The notes beneath the pieces are model-generated. The model saw nothing but the letters and a program-made list of their open reading frames with translations, made no database searches and had not been told where the DNA came from. This document shows, piece by piece, positions 1-8,077 of a DNA stretch of 64,000 bases. Both the position numbers and the translations under genes were made by a program. Positions within the stretch are counted from its first letter, which is position 1, and each line of letters opens with the position of its first letter. Source of the DNA: an uncultured Candidatus Melainabacteria bacterium. Its GTDB lineage: Bacteria > Cyanobacteriota > Vampirovibrionia > Gastranaerophilales > Gastranaerophilaceae. Location of the stretch: the NCBI GenBank assembly GCA_947364235.1, contig CANARY010000006.1:62001-126000 (forward strand), in the 5' to 3' direction.

Positions 1-415
1 CTGCCTGGCTTATCGGATAACATAAAAAGCCGACAGGAATGCTTGATTTAAAATCACGCATCTGGATTTCATTTTTTACAGTCGGATTTAGCTGCAAACG
101 TGCAAGAGTTACAAGGTTCATGTAATAAAAAGTCAACTCTGTAAGTTCAGTAATCATGGACTGTATAAATATTGTGGACAAGTCGGGATTAATTCCGACA
201 GAGAGATAATCAAGCGCAACTTCCATGATATTTTGTCTAACTTTTTCAGGATTATCAAAATTATCGGTAAGCGCTTGAGCATCCGCAATCATAATATAGA
301 TATTTTTATACTCACCGGAATTCTGCAGATCAACTCTACGCTTAAGCGAACCTACATAATGTCCCAAGTGTAATCTTCCTGTTGGTCTGTCACCTGTTAA
401 AATTGTTTTTGCCAT
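1..415 (-). CDS. trpS: Tryptophanyl-tRNA synthetase, N-terminal part (runs off window)
   Basis: Charges tRNA-Trp with tryptophan in the cytoplasm. Only the first ~138 codons are inside the window. The minus-strand translation starts [20 protein letters not shown], which holds the class I synthetase HIGH signature as HLGH in the context typical of TrpS. A TIFIQS stretch, common in TrpS at this depth, follows. The ATG (413-415) has a purine-rich stretch just upstream. The gene lies behind the terminator of tRNA-fMet and reads the same way. Confidence 0.93.
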   Translation of the reverse strand, partial: MAKTILTGDRPTGRLHLGHYVGSLKRRVDLQNSGEYKNIYIMIADAQALTDNFDNPEKVRQNIMEVALDYLSVGINPDLSTIFIQSMITELTELTFYYMNLVTLARLQLNPTVKNEIQMRDFKSSIPVGFLCYPISQA

Positions 416-433
416 AAAGTTATTATCTCCCTT

Positions 434-461
434 AAAAAAAAGAAGCTCTTATGGAGCTTCT
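434..461 (-). terminator. Rho-independent terminator of tRNA-fMet
   Basis: On the minus strand an 8-bp perfect stem (454-461 with 441-448) with a 5-nt loop is followed by a run of T (440-434). It separates tRNA-fMet from trpS. Confidence 0.85.
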
Positions 462-468
462 TTTAAAA

Positions 469-550
<82 letters not shown>

Positions 551-586
551 AAATTATCATGCTGAGGAAACTCCCTCAACAACTCT

Positions 587-614
587 ATTATGCTCCGTAA
601 ATTTTAAAAATCAA
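587..614 (-). promoter_or_regulatory. Promoter of tRNA-fMet
   Basis: Minus strand: -35 TTGATT (614-609), 16-bp spacer, -10 CATAAT (592-587). It is conserved base for base in the duplicate at 7950-7977. Confidence 0.6.
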
Positions 615-775
615 GTACCCTGATTTTTTATTTAAAAATTCATCTTCCCTACAATTATTATCAGGGAAATTGTAAGTATGGCGGATTGAAAAGTTTTAGT
701 ATGTATGCGGCGATAAAATAAACCTGCCGCGACGAATAAAATTTGTGTTTTAGTTATGAATATAACATTAAGTAG

Positions 776-854
776 TCTATAACTACCAATAACACTTATT
801 ATATCAAGCAAGGAAGTAAATCTAAAAAGCCCCTTATGAGCCGACAAGCTACCA
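776..854. repeat. Element-end repeat, copy A
   Basis: About 55 bp nearly identical to 7812-7866 and 8886-8940, followed by TTATGAGCCGACAAGCTACC. That tail is a degenerate version of the tRNA-fMet anticodon/D-arm sequence (one base missing, one G to A). It looks like a relic junction between an element end and an att-like core. It lies 77 bp before the start of the GHKL-ATPase gene. Confidence 0.8.
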
Positions 855-930
855 AGAGTTAATAAATATTTAAAATGCATAATTATGTATTATTTTTATG
901 GTATCCTTAATTTACGAAGGAGTATATCAT

Positions 931-2961
931 ATGTCTTCAATAATGCAATCTAACATTGAAAATAGAATTTCAAAACTAAAATTATCCAAAGATAAATTCC
1001 TAATGCCAGTTTTTGAATCTATTTCAAACTCATTACAAGCAATTGAAGATAAGTTTGGTAATTGTTTTAAAAATGGTAAAATAGTTATAAAATTTATTAG
1101 AGATGACAATAGCCAAACAACAATTGAGGGTATAGATAAATCATTATTGCCAATTAAAAATATCATAATATATGATAATGGTATTGGTTTTAATATTGAA
1201 AATTTTCAATCTTTTAGAACATATGACTCACCTTATAAGAAAAATAGAGGTGGAAAAGGGGAAGGACGACTTTATTGGCTAAAGGTATTTGAAAAAGCTA
1301 TAATTTCAAGTACTTATTTTGAAAATAACAAGTATAAAACTATAAATTTCCCTTTTTGTATTGAAGATGAGGGTATAGATAGTGAACATGTTATATATTC
1401 AGACAGTGAAGATTCAGAAACTAGTACAAAATTAGAATTACAAAATTTAAAAACTAAATATAATGAATTATATTTAGTTCAATTAGAAACTATCGCAAAA
1501 AAAATAATTAAGCATTTTGTTTCGTATTTTATTGATGAAAATTGTCCACAAATCATAATAGAAGAAGACTCCAATAGAATAAACTTAAATGACTATTTTA
1601 AAAACACTTGGTTACAAGGTGACATTTCTACTCAAGCATTAGAAATAAAAGAGCAAAGTTTTATGCTTTGCTATATAAAACTAAAAGAAGTTGGAAATTC
1701 TAATCATAAGCTTCATTTGTGTGCAGATAAAAGAGAAGTAGAAGAATATAATTTAAAAGATTTTATACCTAATTTATACTCAAAACTAGGAAATGATGTT
1801 GAAGATAAGTACTATTATCATGTTTTTGTATATAGTGATTATCTTAATAAGTTAGTCAAGAATGATAGAAGTGGATTTTATACAAAAGATGATGATGAAA
1901 AGAAAATGCTCTATCCGTTAAATATTGACGACATAGTCAAAAATTTAATTGCTAAAATAAAAAATGACTTAAATGATGAAATTGAAAAAATTAAAAATGA
2001 AAAATTAAATAGAATTTCAAACTACATCAAATCATCAAGTCCGCAATACAGAATTTTATTAAATGATAAATATGTTGACAAATTGGATGAAATAAAACCT
2101 AATAAAAAGGGAAAAGAATTAGAATTAGATTTATATGATAAATTATATCAATTAAACAGAGAAGCCAAGCAAAATGCAAATACCTTACTGAAAAAAAATT
2201 TAGACAAAGTTGAAGATAGAGAATTTTTTGATAACAGAATAAAAGAATATTTAGAACAAGTATCAGAAGTTGGAAAATCTCAACTTGCTTCTTATGTAAT
2301 AAACAGGAAAGCATTATTGGAATTATTGTCAAAGCTACAAAAAGAAAATAGAAATGGTAAATATGCCTTAGAGGATGCTGTGCATGACACAATATTTCCA
2401 ATGCATAATACTTCTGATGATATTGATTATACACAGCACAATTTATGGGCAATAGATGAGAAACTAGCATATCATTACTACTTGGCATCGGACAAAAAAT
2501 TAAATCAAATAGATGTTATTGATACAGATTCAGACAAACGTCCTGATATTGCTATTTTTGACTTTCCTATTATGCTAACACCTGATGAGAAAATCAGTGC
2601 AGTTACTTTAATTGAATTTAAACGCCCGGAACGAGATGACTATACTGATGAGGAAAATCCCATAAAGCAAATTGTTGATTATGTTAAATTACTTAGGGAC
2701 GCAAAAAAGAAATCAAAAAACGGTGAAACAATAAATATTACAGACAGTACACCTATATATGCTTATATAATTGCAAGTTTAACTCCAAAATTAAAAGAGG
2801 CAGCAAATGATGTTGGATATTTAACAATCTCTCCAGATGGATTGGGGTATTTTGGATTTCATCCAACTCATAAAATATATTTTGAAATCATTTCTTATAG
2901 AAAAATGATACAAGATGCAAGTGACCGCAATAAGATACTATTTGATAAATTAAATTTATAA
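931..2961 (+). CDS. GHKL-type ATPase fused to a PD-(D/E)XK-like nuclease; candidate defence protein
   Basis: 676 aa. Residues ~25-125 carry a Bergerat ATP-binding fold: N-box E29/N33 (ESISNSLQAIED), DNGIGF near residue 82, and a glycine-rich lid (GGKGEGRLYW). The middle is charged and helical. The C-terminal part has a nuclease-like signature: D539 in RPDIAIFDF, then E562-F-K564 on the next strand. The start chosen is the ATG preceded by GAAGGAG; an upstream in-frame ATG at 898 has no ribosome site. Very AT-rich codon use and a place in the tRNA island indicate transfer. ATPase plus nuclease in one chain is typical of single-gene anti-phage systems, but no named system is assigned. The two domains are seen; the role is inferred. 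Confidence 0.7.
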   Translation: MSSIMQSNIENRISKLKLSKDKFLMPVFESISNSLQAIEDKFGNCFKNGKIVIKFIRDDNSQTTIEGIDKSLLPIKNIIIYDNGIGFNIENFQSFRTYDSPYKKNRGGKGEGRLYWLKVFEKAIISSTYFENNKYKTINFPFCIEDEGIDSEHVIYSDSEDSETSTKLELQNLKTKYNELYLVQLETIAKKIIKHFVSYFIDENCPQIIIEEDSNRINLNDYFKNTWLQGDISTQALEIKEQSFMLCYIKLKEVGNSNHKLHLCADKREVEEYNLKDFIPNLYSKLGNDVEDKYYYHVFVYSDYLNKLVKNDRSGFYTKDDDEKKMLYPLNIDDIVKNLIAKIKNDLNDEIEKIKNEKLNRISNYIKSSSPQYRILLNDKYVDKLDEIKPNKKGKELELDLYDKLYQLNREAKQNANTLLKKNLDKVEDREFFDNRIKEYLEQVSEVGKSQLASYVINRKALLELLSKLQKENRNGKYALEDAVHDTIFPMHNTSDDIDYTQHNLWAIDEKLAYHYYLASDKKLNQIDVIDTDSDKRPDIAIFDFPIMLTPDEKISAVTLIEFKRPERDDYTDEENPIKQIVDYVKLLRDAKKKSKNGETINITDSTPIYAYIIASLTPKLKEAANDVGYLTISPDGLGYFGFHPTHKIYFEIISYRKMIQDASDRNKILFDKLNL

Positions 2962-2994
2962 CCACCCCATACAGCCCCTCTCGTTGTGTGATGA
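2961..2994 (+). repeat. Cassette 3'-flank repeat, copy 1
   Basis: The ~33 bp after this gene match those after the TIR gene (10411-10443). Both contain CCCCTCTC, then TTG, then ATGA with a few changes. Its CTCGTTGTGTG part (2980-2990) recurs exactly at 4677-4687 after another island gene. Confidence 0.6.
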
Positions 2995-3137
2995 GATTTC
3001 TTGGTTGAAGAAATAAGTTTTCCCATTCTGAGATTTTTCTCGGTTTGAAAAAACCCGCCTTGATAAATTCAGATGAGAGTATTCTCTGGCGAATGATGAA
3101 AAGTTGTGTGCCAGCGAGGTATAAAGTTACCGAGAAG

Positions 3138-3458
3138 TTATTTTAATAAAAAAGTCCGCACATATTTATGAGCAAGCGACAATTCATCTTGATTTAGTTT
3201 ATCAAGCATTGATATTATGTCTGTTTTTAGGTCGGTGGTTTCTTGTAAGTAATAAAATTCAAACAAATCTTTTGGCTCGACTTCGAGAGAAGTTGCAAGT
3301 CTTTCGATTAAATCAGCGGACGGGAAATTTTTACCGCTTTCAATACAGCTTATATGTTTATCATCAACATTCACAAGCTCCGCAAGCTGTGCCTGTGTTA
3401 GATTTTTTCTTTTACGATACTCTTTTATCTTACGTCCGAACAAATTTTTAATATTCAT
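3138..3458 (-). CDS. XRE-family helix-turn-helix regulator
   Basis: 106 aa DNA-binding protein. Residues ~7-60 form a Cro/CI-type HTH (KNLTQAQLAELVNVDDKHISCIESG, split here as KNLTQAQLAELV and DDKHISCIESG), followed by a short helical tail. It is transcribed divergently from the EndoIII-like gene, and a GAGG precedes the ATG. It probably represses one or both sides of the 3459-3625 intergenic region, where TATTTTGAC/ATATTTGAC repeats occur. The family call is secure; target and inducer are unknown. Confidence 0.8.
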   Translation of the reverse strand: MNIKNLFGRKIKEYRKRKNLTQAQLAELVNVDDKHISCIESGKNFPSADLIERLATSLEVEPKDLFEFYYLQETTDLKTDIISMLDKLNQDELSLAHKYVRTFLLK

Positions 3459-3522
3459 ATAAACCTCACTTTCAATTTTATTAAGTATTTTGACAATTCA
3501 GAATAGAGAATGAGGTAAATAT

Positions 3523-3551
3523 TTGACTTAAACTTACTTAATTGATAGAAT
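3523..3551 (+). promoter_or_regulatory. Promoter for the EndoIII-like operon
   Basis: -35 TTGACT (3523-3528), exactly 17 bp, -10 TAGAAT (3546-3551). It lies in the divergent region next to the XRE regulator. Confidence 0.65.
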
Positions 3552-3625
3552 TTATTACAAGATAGGTAAAATTTAGGCGGTTTTATACTTAATTCACAGA
3601 AAATAAATTTCGCAGATTGGAAAGA

Positions 3626-4384
3626 ATGGAAAAAGACTACTGCAAAATGTTTAATATTCTTGATGAGTACCTAAAAGACAAGGTACAAGATATTGACTTG
3701 ACTATTTTAGAGGCGGTTAGTGCTAGAAATAATGGCAAAAGTTTTAGTTTTGAAGAACATCTAAAAGGCTTTATTTATGCTCAGTTAAGTGCATTGGTTT
3801 CATGGAAAAAGATTAAAGATAATCAGACAAAGTTTGATGAATTGTTTTGTAATTTTGACCGCAGCAAATTAAAAGAGCAATCCGCAGATTTTTTAATTGA
3901 AGAAATTAAAAAACTCAAATGTTATAGTCCTTATACAACAAAAAATCAAATGCACGCATTAAGAGCGAATATTGAAACTTTTGAGAAAATCGAGCAAAAA
4001 TTCGGAAGTCTTGAAAAATTTGTAACCCATACAACGCCTGTAAACATTATCAAATTACTTGCCGATAGTAAAAGTACCTACAAATTAAAGTATTCAGGAG
4101 TTGCTCTTGTGTGTGAGTATCTCAGAAATGTTGGCATTGATGTAATTAAACCAGATGTTCATATAAAAAGAATTTTAGGTGCGGAAAGGCTAAGCATAGT
4201 TAAAGGCAAGTCTGATTATGCGGTTATAGCAGAATGCAAAGAACTTTCTGATGAAATCGGAATCAATCAAGTAAAGATGGATTACTTGTTATGGAATTAC
4301 TGTTCAAAAGGTTATGGCGAAGTTTGCACCGCAAAACCAAAGTGTGAAAAGTGTGTTATCAGAGAATATTGTAATAAGAGGTAA
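3626..4384 (+). CDS. Endonuclease III-like HhH-GPD protein with C-terminal Fe-S cluster motif
   Basis: 252 aa, about 40 longer than EndoIII, with an N-terminal extension. The fold is suggested by KPDVHIKRI (matching the VDTHV strand with the catalytic Asp) and a C-terminal C-x5-C-x2-C-x5-C cluster motif; EndoIII has x6-x2-x5. The hairpin that normally reads GVGxKTA with the catalytic lysine is SGVALVCEY here, so lyase chemistry is doubtful. The start is the ATG at 3626 behind GGAAAG; a TTG at 3617 is the alternative. The next gene follows after 1 bp. It could act in repair, base-modification sensing or defence inside the island. Confidence 0.65.
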   Translation: MEKDYCKMFNILDEYLKDKVQDIDLTILEAVSARNNGKSFSFEEHLKGFIYAQLSALVSWKKIKDNQTKFDELFCNFDRSKLKEQSADFLIEEIKKLKCYSPYTTKNQMHALRANIETFEKIEQKFGSLEKFVTHTTPVNIIKLLADSKSTYKLKYSGVALVCEYLRNVGIDVIKPDVHIKRILGAERLSIVKGKSDYAVIAECKELSDEIGINQVKMDYLLWNYCSKGYGEVCTAKPKCEKCVIREYCNKR

Positions 4385-4385
4385 A

Positions 4386-4670
4386 ATGTCTGTTATAGAA
4401 GAAATTGAAGATTTTATTAAATCAATGCCGGTAGGTTATGAGTTCTCAAGAAAATGGTTTAAAACAGAATTAAGCAAGCAATATAATAGGTCGGCTGAAA
4501 GCTACATACCTTCTGATTATTGTTATAACAGAAAAAATAAAGGTATCAATTACGACAAACAACCTCATTATTTTTTGCATTTAAGGCGAGGTAAGTATAA
4601 GTATGTTGGCAAGGATTATATTTTCACAGGCGAGATTGAAGAAAAGCCAAGAATAAAAAATTGCTTGTAA
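4386..4670 (+). CDS. Small protein of unknown function, partner of the EndoIII-like gene
   Basis: 94 aa. It starts one base after the stop of the EndoIII-like gene, so it is very likely co-translated. It is basic and rich in aromatics: a helical N-terminus (IEEIEDFIKSMPVG), then SYIPSDYCYNRKNKG and a PHYFLHLRRGKYKYVG block that looks like a small winged or beta-rich nucleic-acid-binding module. Similar small domains occur next to nucleases in bacterial islands, but I cannot name this family with confidence. Confidence 0.6.
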   Translation: MSVIEEIEDFIKSMPVGYEFSRKWFKTELSKQYNRSAESYIPSDYCYNRKNKGINYDKQPHYFLHLRRGKYKYVGKDYIFTGEIEEKPRIKNCL

Positions 4671-4714
4671 TTATTTCTCGTTGTGTGTAAATAAAAGTAA
4701 AAGGAATTGTTCAA

Positions 4715-4975
4715 TTGCAAATAGTTTATATAATACTTTTGACGTTAATATTAGCAGAAACTATTAAGTTGTTAGAGCCAACAGGTCAGTTGTTTGTATG
4801 GGTATTTCAACATTTTTCAAATATTATATTTGCGACAATAATGTTTGTAGTTTTATTTGTAATTGCGATTATTATTATAAATTATTTCAAGTATAAAGAT
4901 GAAACAGAAGAAGAAAGAATAGAAAGATTAAGATTAGAAGAAATGTTGGATAAATGGCGTAAGCAGTTTAAATAA
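4715..4975 (+). CDS. Small membrane protein, unknown
   Basis: 86 aa starting at TTG, with AAGGA about 10 bp upstream. Two hydrophobic segments are seen (residues ~2-18 and ~35-56, the second very Ile/Val-rich). A charged, probably coiled tail follows (DETEEERIERLRLEEMLDKW). It has no recognisable family. It lies 45 bp after the EndoIII-like pair and may belong to the same transcript. Confidence 0.5.
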   Translation: MQIVYIILLTLILAETIKLLEPTGQLFVWVFQHFSNIIFATIMFVVLFVIAIIIINYFKYKDETEEERIERLRLEEMLDKWRKQFK

Positions 4976-5532
4976 AAAATCAACCGGCGGGGAAGAAAAA
5001 GAAAAATAGAACAAATGTTATTATAAAATTCCTGTATATAGAAGTATAGGAAATAGTAAGTTTTAAAATCTTTGGATGATAATATCGAAAGCTTAGTGTT
5101 AGTTTGTTTTTAACTATATTAAGATGTAAAAATATGCAATGTATAAAAGGACTGTTTGGTCGGGGCAGGTAAATTTTTGCAGTTATTTTTGTTCAGGTGA
5201 TTACATCGACTTTATTATCATGACAGCTTTTGAAGTATATAGACCTGTAAATTTTAGCCGAGATTAAAGAATAGAATAAGCGAGGTTGATAGGCGGAAGT
5301 AAAATATTTGTGTGTAATTTACATATCTTCACATGCTTGACGACTGGCAAATCGTCTGATAACATGAATATACAATTTAATAGGTAGTGACGAACACCTT
5401 TTTTCTCGTCCCCAGCGTGAGTCTCCGCTACGGTATATAATATCTAGGCTCGAAGGTAAGGACTTTTTAATTTAGTAAAGGAGGTAACAGCGTCAGAGAT
5501 ACATAAGAAGTAGATAATCAAAGGAGATTACA
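4976..5532. other. 557-bp gene-free stretch upstream of the recombinases
   Basis: No plausible protein gene. A small hairpin (GACGA/TCGTC) sits near 5338-5357. A locally GC-richer block (about 5405-5455) precedes a TATAAT at 5436-5441. A strong ribosome site, AAAGGAG, ends the region. It may be a structured leader or the control region of the recombination module. Confidence 0.4.
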
Positions 5533-5883
5533 ATGAAACAGCTTATGTTCTCATCGAAAATCAAACTCGGTAGCAATACCGAAAACACGCACAACTGTAT
5601 TAGATTGACGCATCTTATACGACCGCTGCAAAAGAATTTAGTTAATGACACAAAACAGGAGGGACACTACCTAAGAGAAATTTCAGCGATTTACAAATTA
5701 CCGGTCAACTTGACAAAACTTGATAAAGTTCTGTCAAGTGATAGGGTATACTCTAATCACGCACTCTCATGGCATTTAAAAAGCCTTTGTTTAGGGTTGG
5801 TTTTTGCTTTTTCACTCAATTCCGTGATGAAGTCTTTACATCTAACAATCGTTATCCTACAACAAAATAAAAAGGGGGAAACG
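5533..5883 (+). other. Open in-frame extension upstream of the resolvase
   Basis: An ATG with a strong ribosome site (AAAGGAG, 6-bp spacing) opens a frame that runs without a stop into the resolvase, adding 117 residues. The predicted peptide is basic then hydrophobic and resembles no recombinase domain, and resolvases do not need it. Either a fused N-terminal domain or a translated leader is possible; I treat the ATG at 5884 as the main start. Confidence 0.35.
5709..5738. promoter_or_regulatory. 30-bp imperfect palindrome (candidate recombinase or operator site)
   Basis: CTTGACA at 5709-5715 mirrors TGTCAAG at 5732-5738, with AACTT/AAGTT inside and a 3-bp centre, 146 bp upstream of the resolvase ATG. 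The size and symmetry suit a resolvase subsite or a repressor operator. Confidence 0.45.
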
Positions 5884-6456
5884 ATGACAGGACAAAGAAT
5901 TGCGTACATTAGAGTAAGTGCCGTTGACCAAAATTTGGAAAGCCAAAAAGAGCTATTACAAAAATGCGAAATCAGTAAATGGTTTGAAGAAAAAATCAGC
6001 GGTAAGAACACCGACCGTCCGCAGTTACAGGCTATGCTAGAGTATGTTAGAGAAGGCGACACTGTTTATGTCAAAGACCTTTCTAGGCTTGCTCGTAACA
6101 CAAAAGACTTGTTAGGTATTGTGGAATACCTTACTAATAAAGGCGTTGCACTAAAAAGCATTAAGGAAAGTATCGACACATCAAGCAATTTCGGCAAGTT
6201 GATGATTACATTCCTCGCAGCCATTTATGAATTTGAACGTGCAAATCTTTTAGAAAGGCAAAGAGACGGGATTGCAGTTGCAAAACAAAAAGGCAAGTAC
6301 AAAGGGCGAAAGAAAGTTGATAAGCCTGCCAATTTCAGCGAGGTTTATCAAAAATGGCTTAACCGTCAGATTAAATCAGTAACTGCTATTCGTGAGTTGA
6401 ATATTAGCGAATACGCATTCTACAAGTTTGTAAGAGAGGAGAATGCAAATGGCTAA
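5884..6456 (+). CDS. Serine recombinase, resolvase/invertase family
   Basis: 190 aa, the usual size of Tn3-type resolvases. The N-terminal catalytic domain has YIRVSAVDQNLESQ with the nucleophilic serine, then a DRPQLQAMLEY block and LSRLARNTKDLL. The E-helix contains FERANLLERQRDGI. A short C-terminal HTH follows KGRKKV. The start ATG has AGGGGGA upstream. Its last 8 bp overlap the integrase gene, so both enzymes are coupled. It may resolve element multimers or invert or resolve a nearby site. Its presence beside a tyrosine integrase is unusual. Confidence 0.88.
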   Translation: MTGQRIAYIRVSAVDQNLESQKELLQKCEISKWFEEKISGKNTDRPQLQAMLEYVREGDTVYVKDLSRLARNTKDLLGIVEYLTNKGVALKSIKESIDTSSNFGKLMITFLAAIYEFERANLLERQRDGIAVAKQKGKYKGRKKVDKPANFSEVYQKWLNRQIKSVTAIRELNISEYAFYKFVREENANG

Positions 6457-7732
6457 AGATGCAACTCCTAAAAGACCGAAACGCAAAAACGGCGAAGGTT
6501 GTTTTCAGCTAAGCACTTGCGGTAGGTATATTGAATATCGTATTACATATTATAATGAACTTGGTGAACGCAAGCCAAAAACATTCGCCCGCAAGACGAA
6601 AGAAGAATGCTTACAGGCATACAAAGAATGGAAAGCAGAGCAAGAAGGCAAATGTCCTGATGAGATAAGCGAAAATATTACAGTTGCACAGTGGGCGAAC
6701 TCTTGGTTTGAAAATTATGTTGTAAATCATGTTAAAGAAACTACCGTCAGCGACGATAGAAGTATTTTGGATAAACATATTATTCCTGATTTAGGACACA
6801 GACCGATGAAAAGTTTAGGTGCTCACCGATTGACTTTATTTTATAATGCTTGCTTAAAAAAGAGCAACGGCAAAGGCGGAACACTTGACCCGAAAACTGT
6901 TAAGAACATTCGAGCAGTTATGAACAGAATGCTCAAATGTGCTTGCAGAATTGGCATTTTAAAAGATAATCCGAATGCTTTAGCTCTTTATCCGAAATGC
7001 ACAAAGAAAGAAACCGAAATTTTAAGTTCGGAGGATTATGACAAACTTATAAAACATTGTATTGACCAAGCTACTCAATGGGATATGTTAATCATTTTCT
7101 TCTTATTTATCGGTGCGAGATTAGGTGAAGGACTGGGATTGCAATGGTCAAAGATTAATTTTGAAAAACATACTATTAGAATTGACCAGCAAATGCAATC
7201 AGTACCGAACAAAGACAAAAACTCAAAATACAAATACACAAAGAAAATTATAGATTCCACAAAGACAAAAACTTCTAACAGAACATTACCAATGTCAAGT
7301 GATGTTGAGCGAATACTTCGCCATGTCAGAAAGTTGCAAGCTGAAAACAAAATGGCACAGGGAGCAAAATATCACAGAGATTTAGACCTTGTGTTTGCAC
7401 GTGAGGACGGATATTTTATTTGTGATACAACATTCAGAGCTTTTGTTAATAAGCGGTTAGCCGAGGCAGGAATTGAACATCACAAAATACATTCATTCCG
7501 CCATTCTTGTGCTACAAATTTCTTTGAACAAAAAGCGGATATTAAGAAAGTGTCAAAGTGGCTTGGGCATAGCAATATAGGTACTACTTTAGATACTTAT
7601 ACACACGCACAAACTCATCATCTTGAAGAACTTGCAGAAATGCAAAGTAACAGATTTAAGAAAATCTTTAATAGTAATGAAAAAGATATTCCTGATGAAA
7701 TGTTACCTGAACAAGACGATTGGGGTGCATAA
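6449..7732 (+). CDS. Tyrosine recombinase, phage/ICE-type integrase
   Basis: 427 aa. An N-terminal AP2-like arm-binding region (residues ~10-65) is followed by a SAM-like core-binding domain (~70-170) and a catalytic domain. Catalytic residues are seen as R in GARLGEGLGL, H-x-x-R in HSFRHS, H in GHSN and Y in DTYTH. The start is the second ATG, with GAGGAG at good spacing; the first (6443) is too close. It ends 80 bp before the element-end repeat B and the att core, which is where integrases of tRNA-targeting islands normally sit. It probably recombines the 44-bp repeats. Confidence 0.95.
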   Translation: MAKDATPKRPKRKNGEGCFQLSTCGRYIEYRITYYNELGERKPKTFARKTKEECLQAYKEWKAEQEGKCPDEISENITVAQWANSWFENYVVNHVKETTVSDDRSILDKHIIPDLGHRPMKSLGAHRLTLFYNACLKKSNGKGGTLDPKTVKNIRAVMNRMLKCACRIGILKDNPNALALYPKCTKKETEILSSEDYDKLIKHCIDQATQWDMLIIFFLFIGARLGEGLGLQWSKINFEKHTIRIDQQMQSVPNKDKNSKYKYTKKIIDSTKTKTSNRTLPMSSDVERILRHVRKLQAENKMAQGAKYHRDLDLVFAREDGYFICDTTFRAFVNKRLAEAGIEHHKIHSFRHSCATNFFEQKADIKKVSKWLGHSNIGTTLDTYTHAQTHHLEELAEMQSNRFKKIFNSNEKDIPDEMLPEQDDWGA

Positions 7733-7758
7733 AATGAAAGTAAGTTGCGGGGAAAAAA

Positions 7759-7779
7759 GACCTATAATTATTGTAGGTC
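7759..7779. repeat. 21-bp near-palindrome beside the element end
   Basis: GACCTATAAT / ATTGTAGGTC around one central base, with one mismatch. The CTACAATTATTGTAG-like core is shared with 8008-8030. No T-run follows, so a protein-binding site is likelier than a terminator. Confidence 0.5.
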
Positions 7780-7811
7780 ATCCCTACAATTTACATCAAA
7801 AAATTAAGTAT

Positions 7812-7869
7812 TCTATAAATACCAATAACACTTATTATATCAAGCAAGGAAGTAAATCTAAAATGAGTC
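7812..7869. repeat. Element-end repeat, copy B
   Basis: Nearly identical to 776-830 and 8886-8940 for ~52 bp. Here it joins directly onto the intact 44-bp att core, so this copy defines the integrase-proximal end of the active element. Confidence 0.8.
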
Positions 7870-7913
<44 letters not shown>

Positions 7914-7949
7914 TAATTGTCATGTTGAGAGAACTCCCTCGACACTTCT

Positions 7950-7977
7950 ATTATGCTCCGTAAATTTTAAAAATCAA
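7950..7977 (-). promoter_or_regulatory. Orphan copy of the tRNA-fMet promoter
   Basis: Same -35 TTGATT and -10 CATAAT with a 16-bp spacer as at 587-614. It points at the half tRNA and then into the 3' end of the integrase gene on the antisense strand. Confidence 0.5.
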
Positions 7978-8007
7978 GTACCTCGATTTTTTATTTAAAA
8001 ATAGTTT

Positions 8008-8030
8008 ATACCTACAATTATTGTAGGTAT
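8008..8030. repeat. 23-bp perfect palindrome
   Basis: ATACCTACAAT and its exact complement around one central T. It sits just outside the duplicated tRNA promoter flank, equivalent to the inverted repeat at 645-668. It is a candidate integrase or excisionase arm site. Confidence 0.55.
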
Positions 8031-8077
8031 GTTTGTAGGAGCGGTAAAAAGCGAAGTTTTTATATTAAAATAATATT

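Noticed and set aside
632-880. 82-codon minus-strand frame next to tRNA-fMet
   Set aside because: It runs through the duplicated element end A and has no ribosome site or protein-like features.
2099-2488. 129-codon minus-strand frame inside the GHKL gene
   Set aside because: Antisense shadow of a well-supported gene; composition is that of a reversed Lys/Asn-rich protein.
4314-4385. Earlier in-frame start for the 94-aa gene
   Set aside because: It lies inside the Fe-S cluster motif of the upstream gene; the ATG at 4386 directly after the stop fits better.
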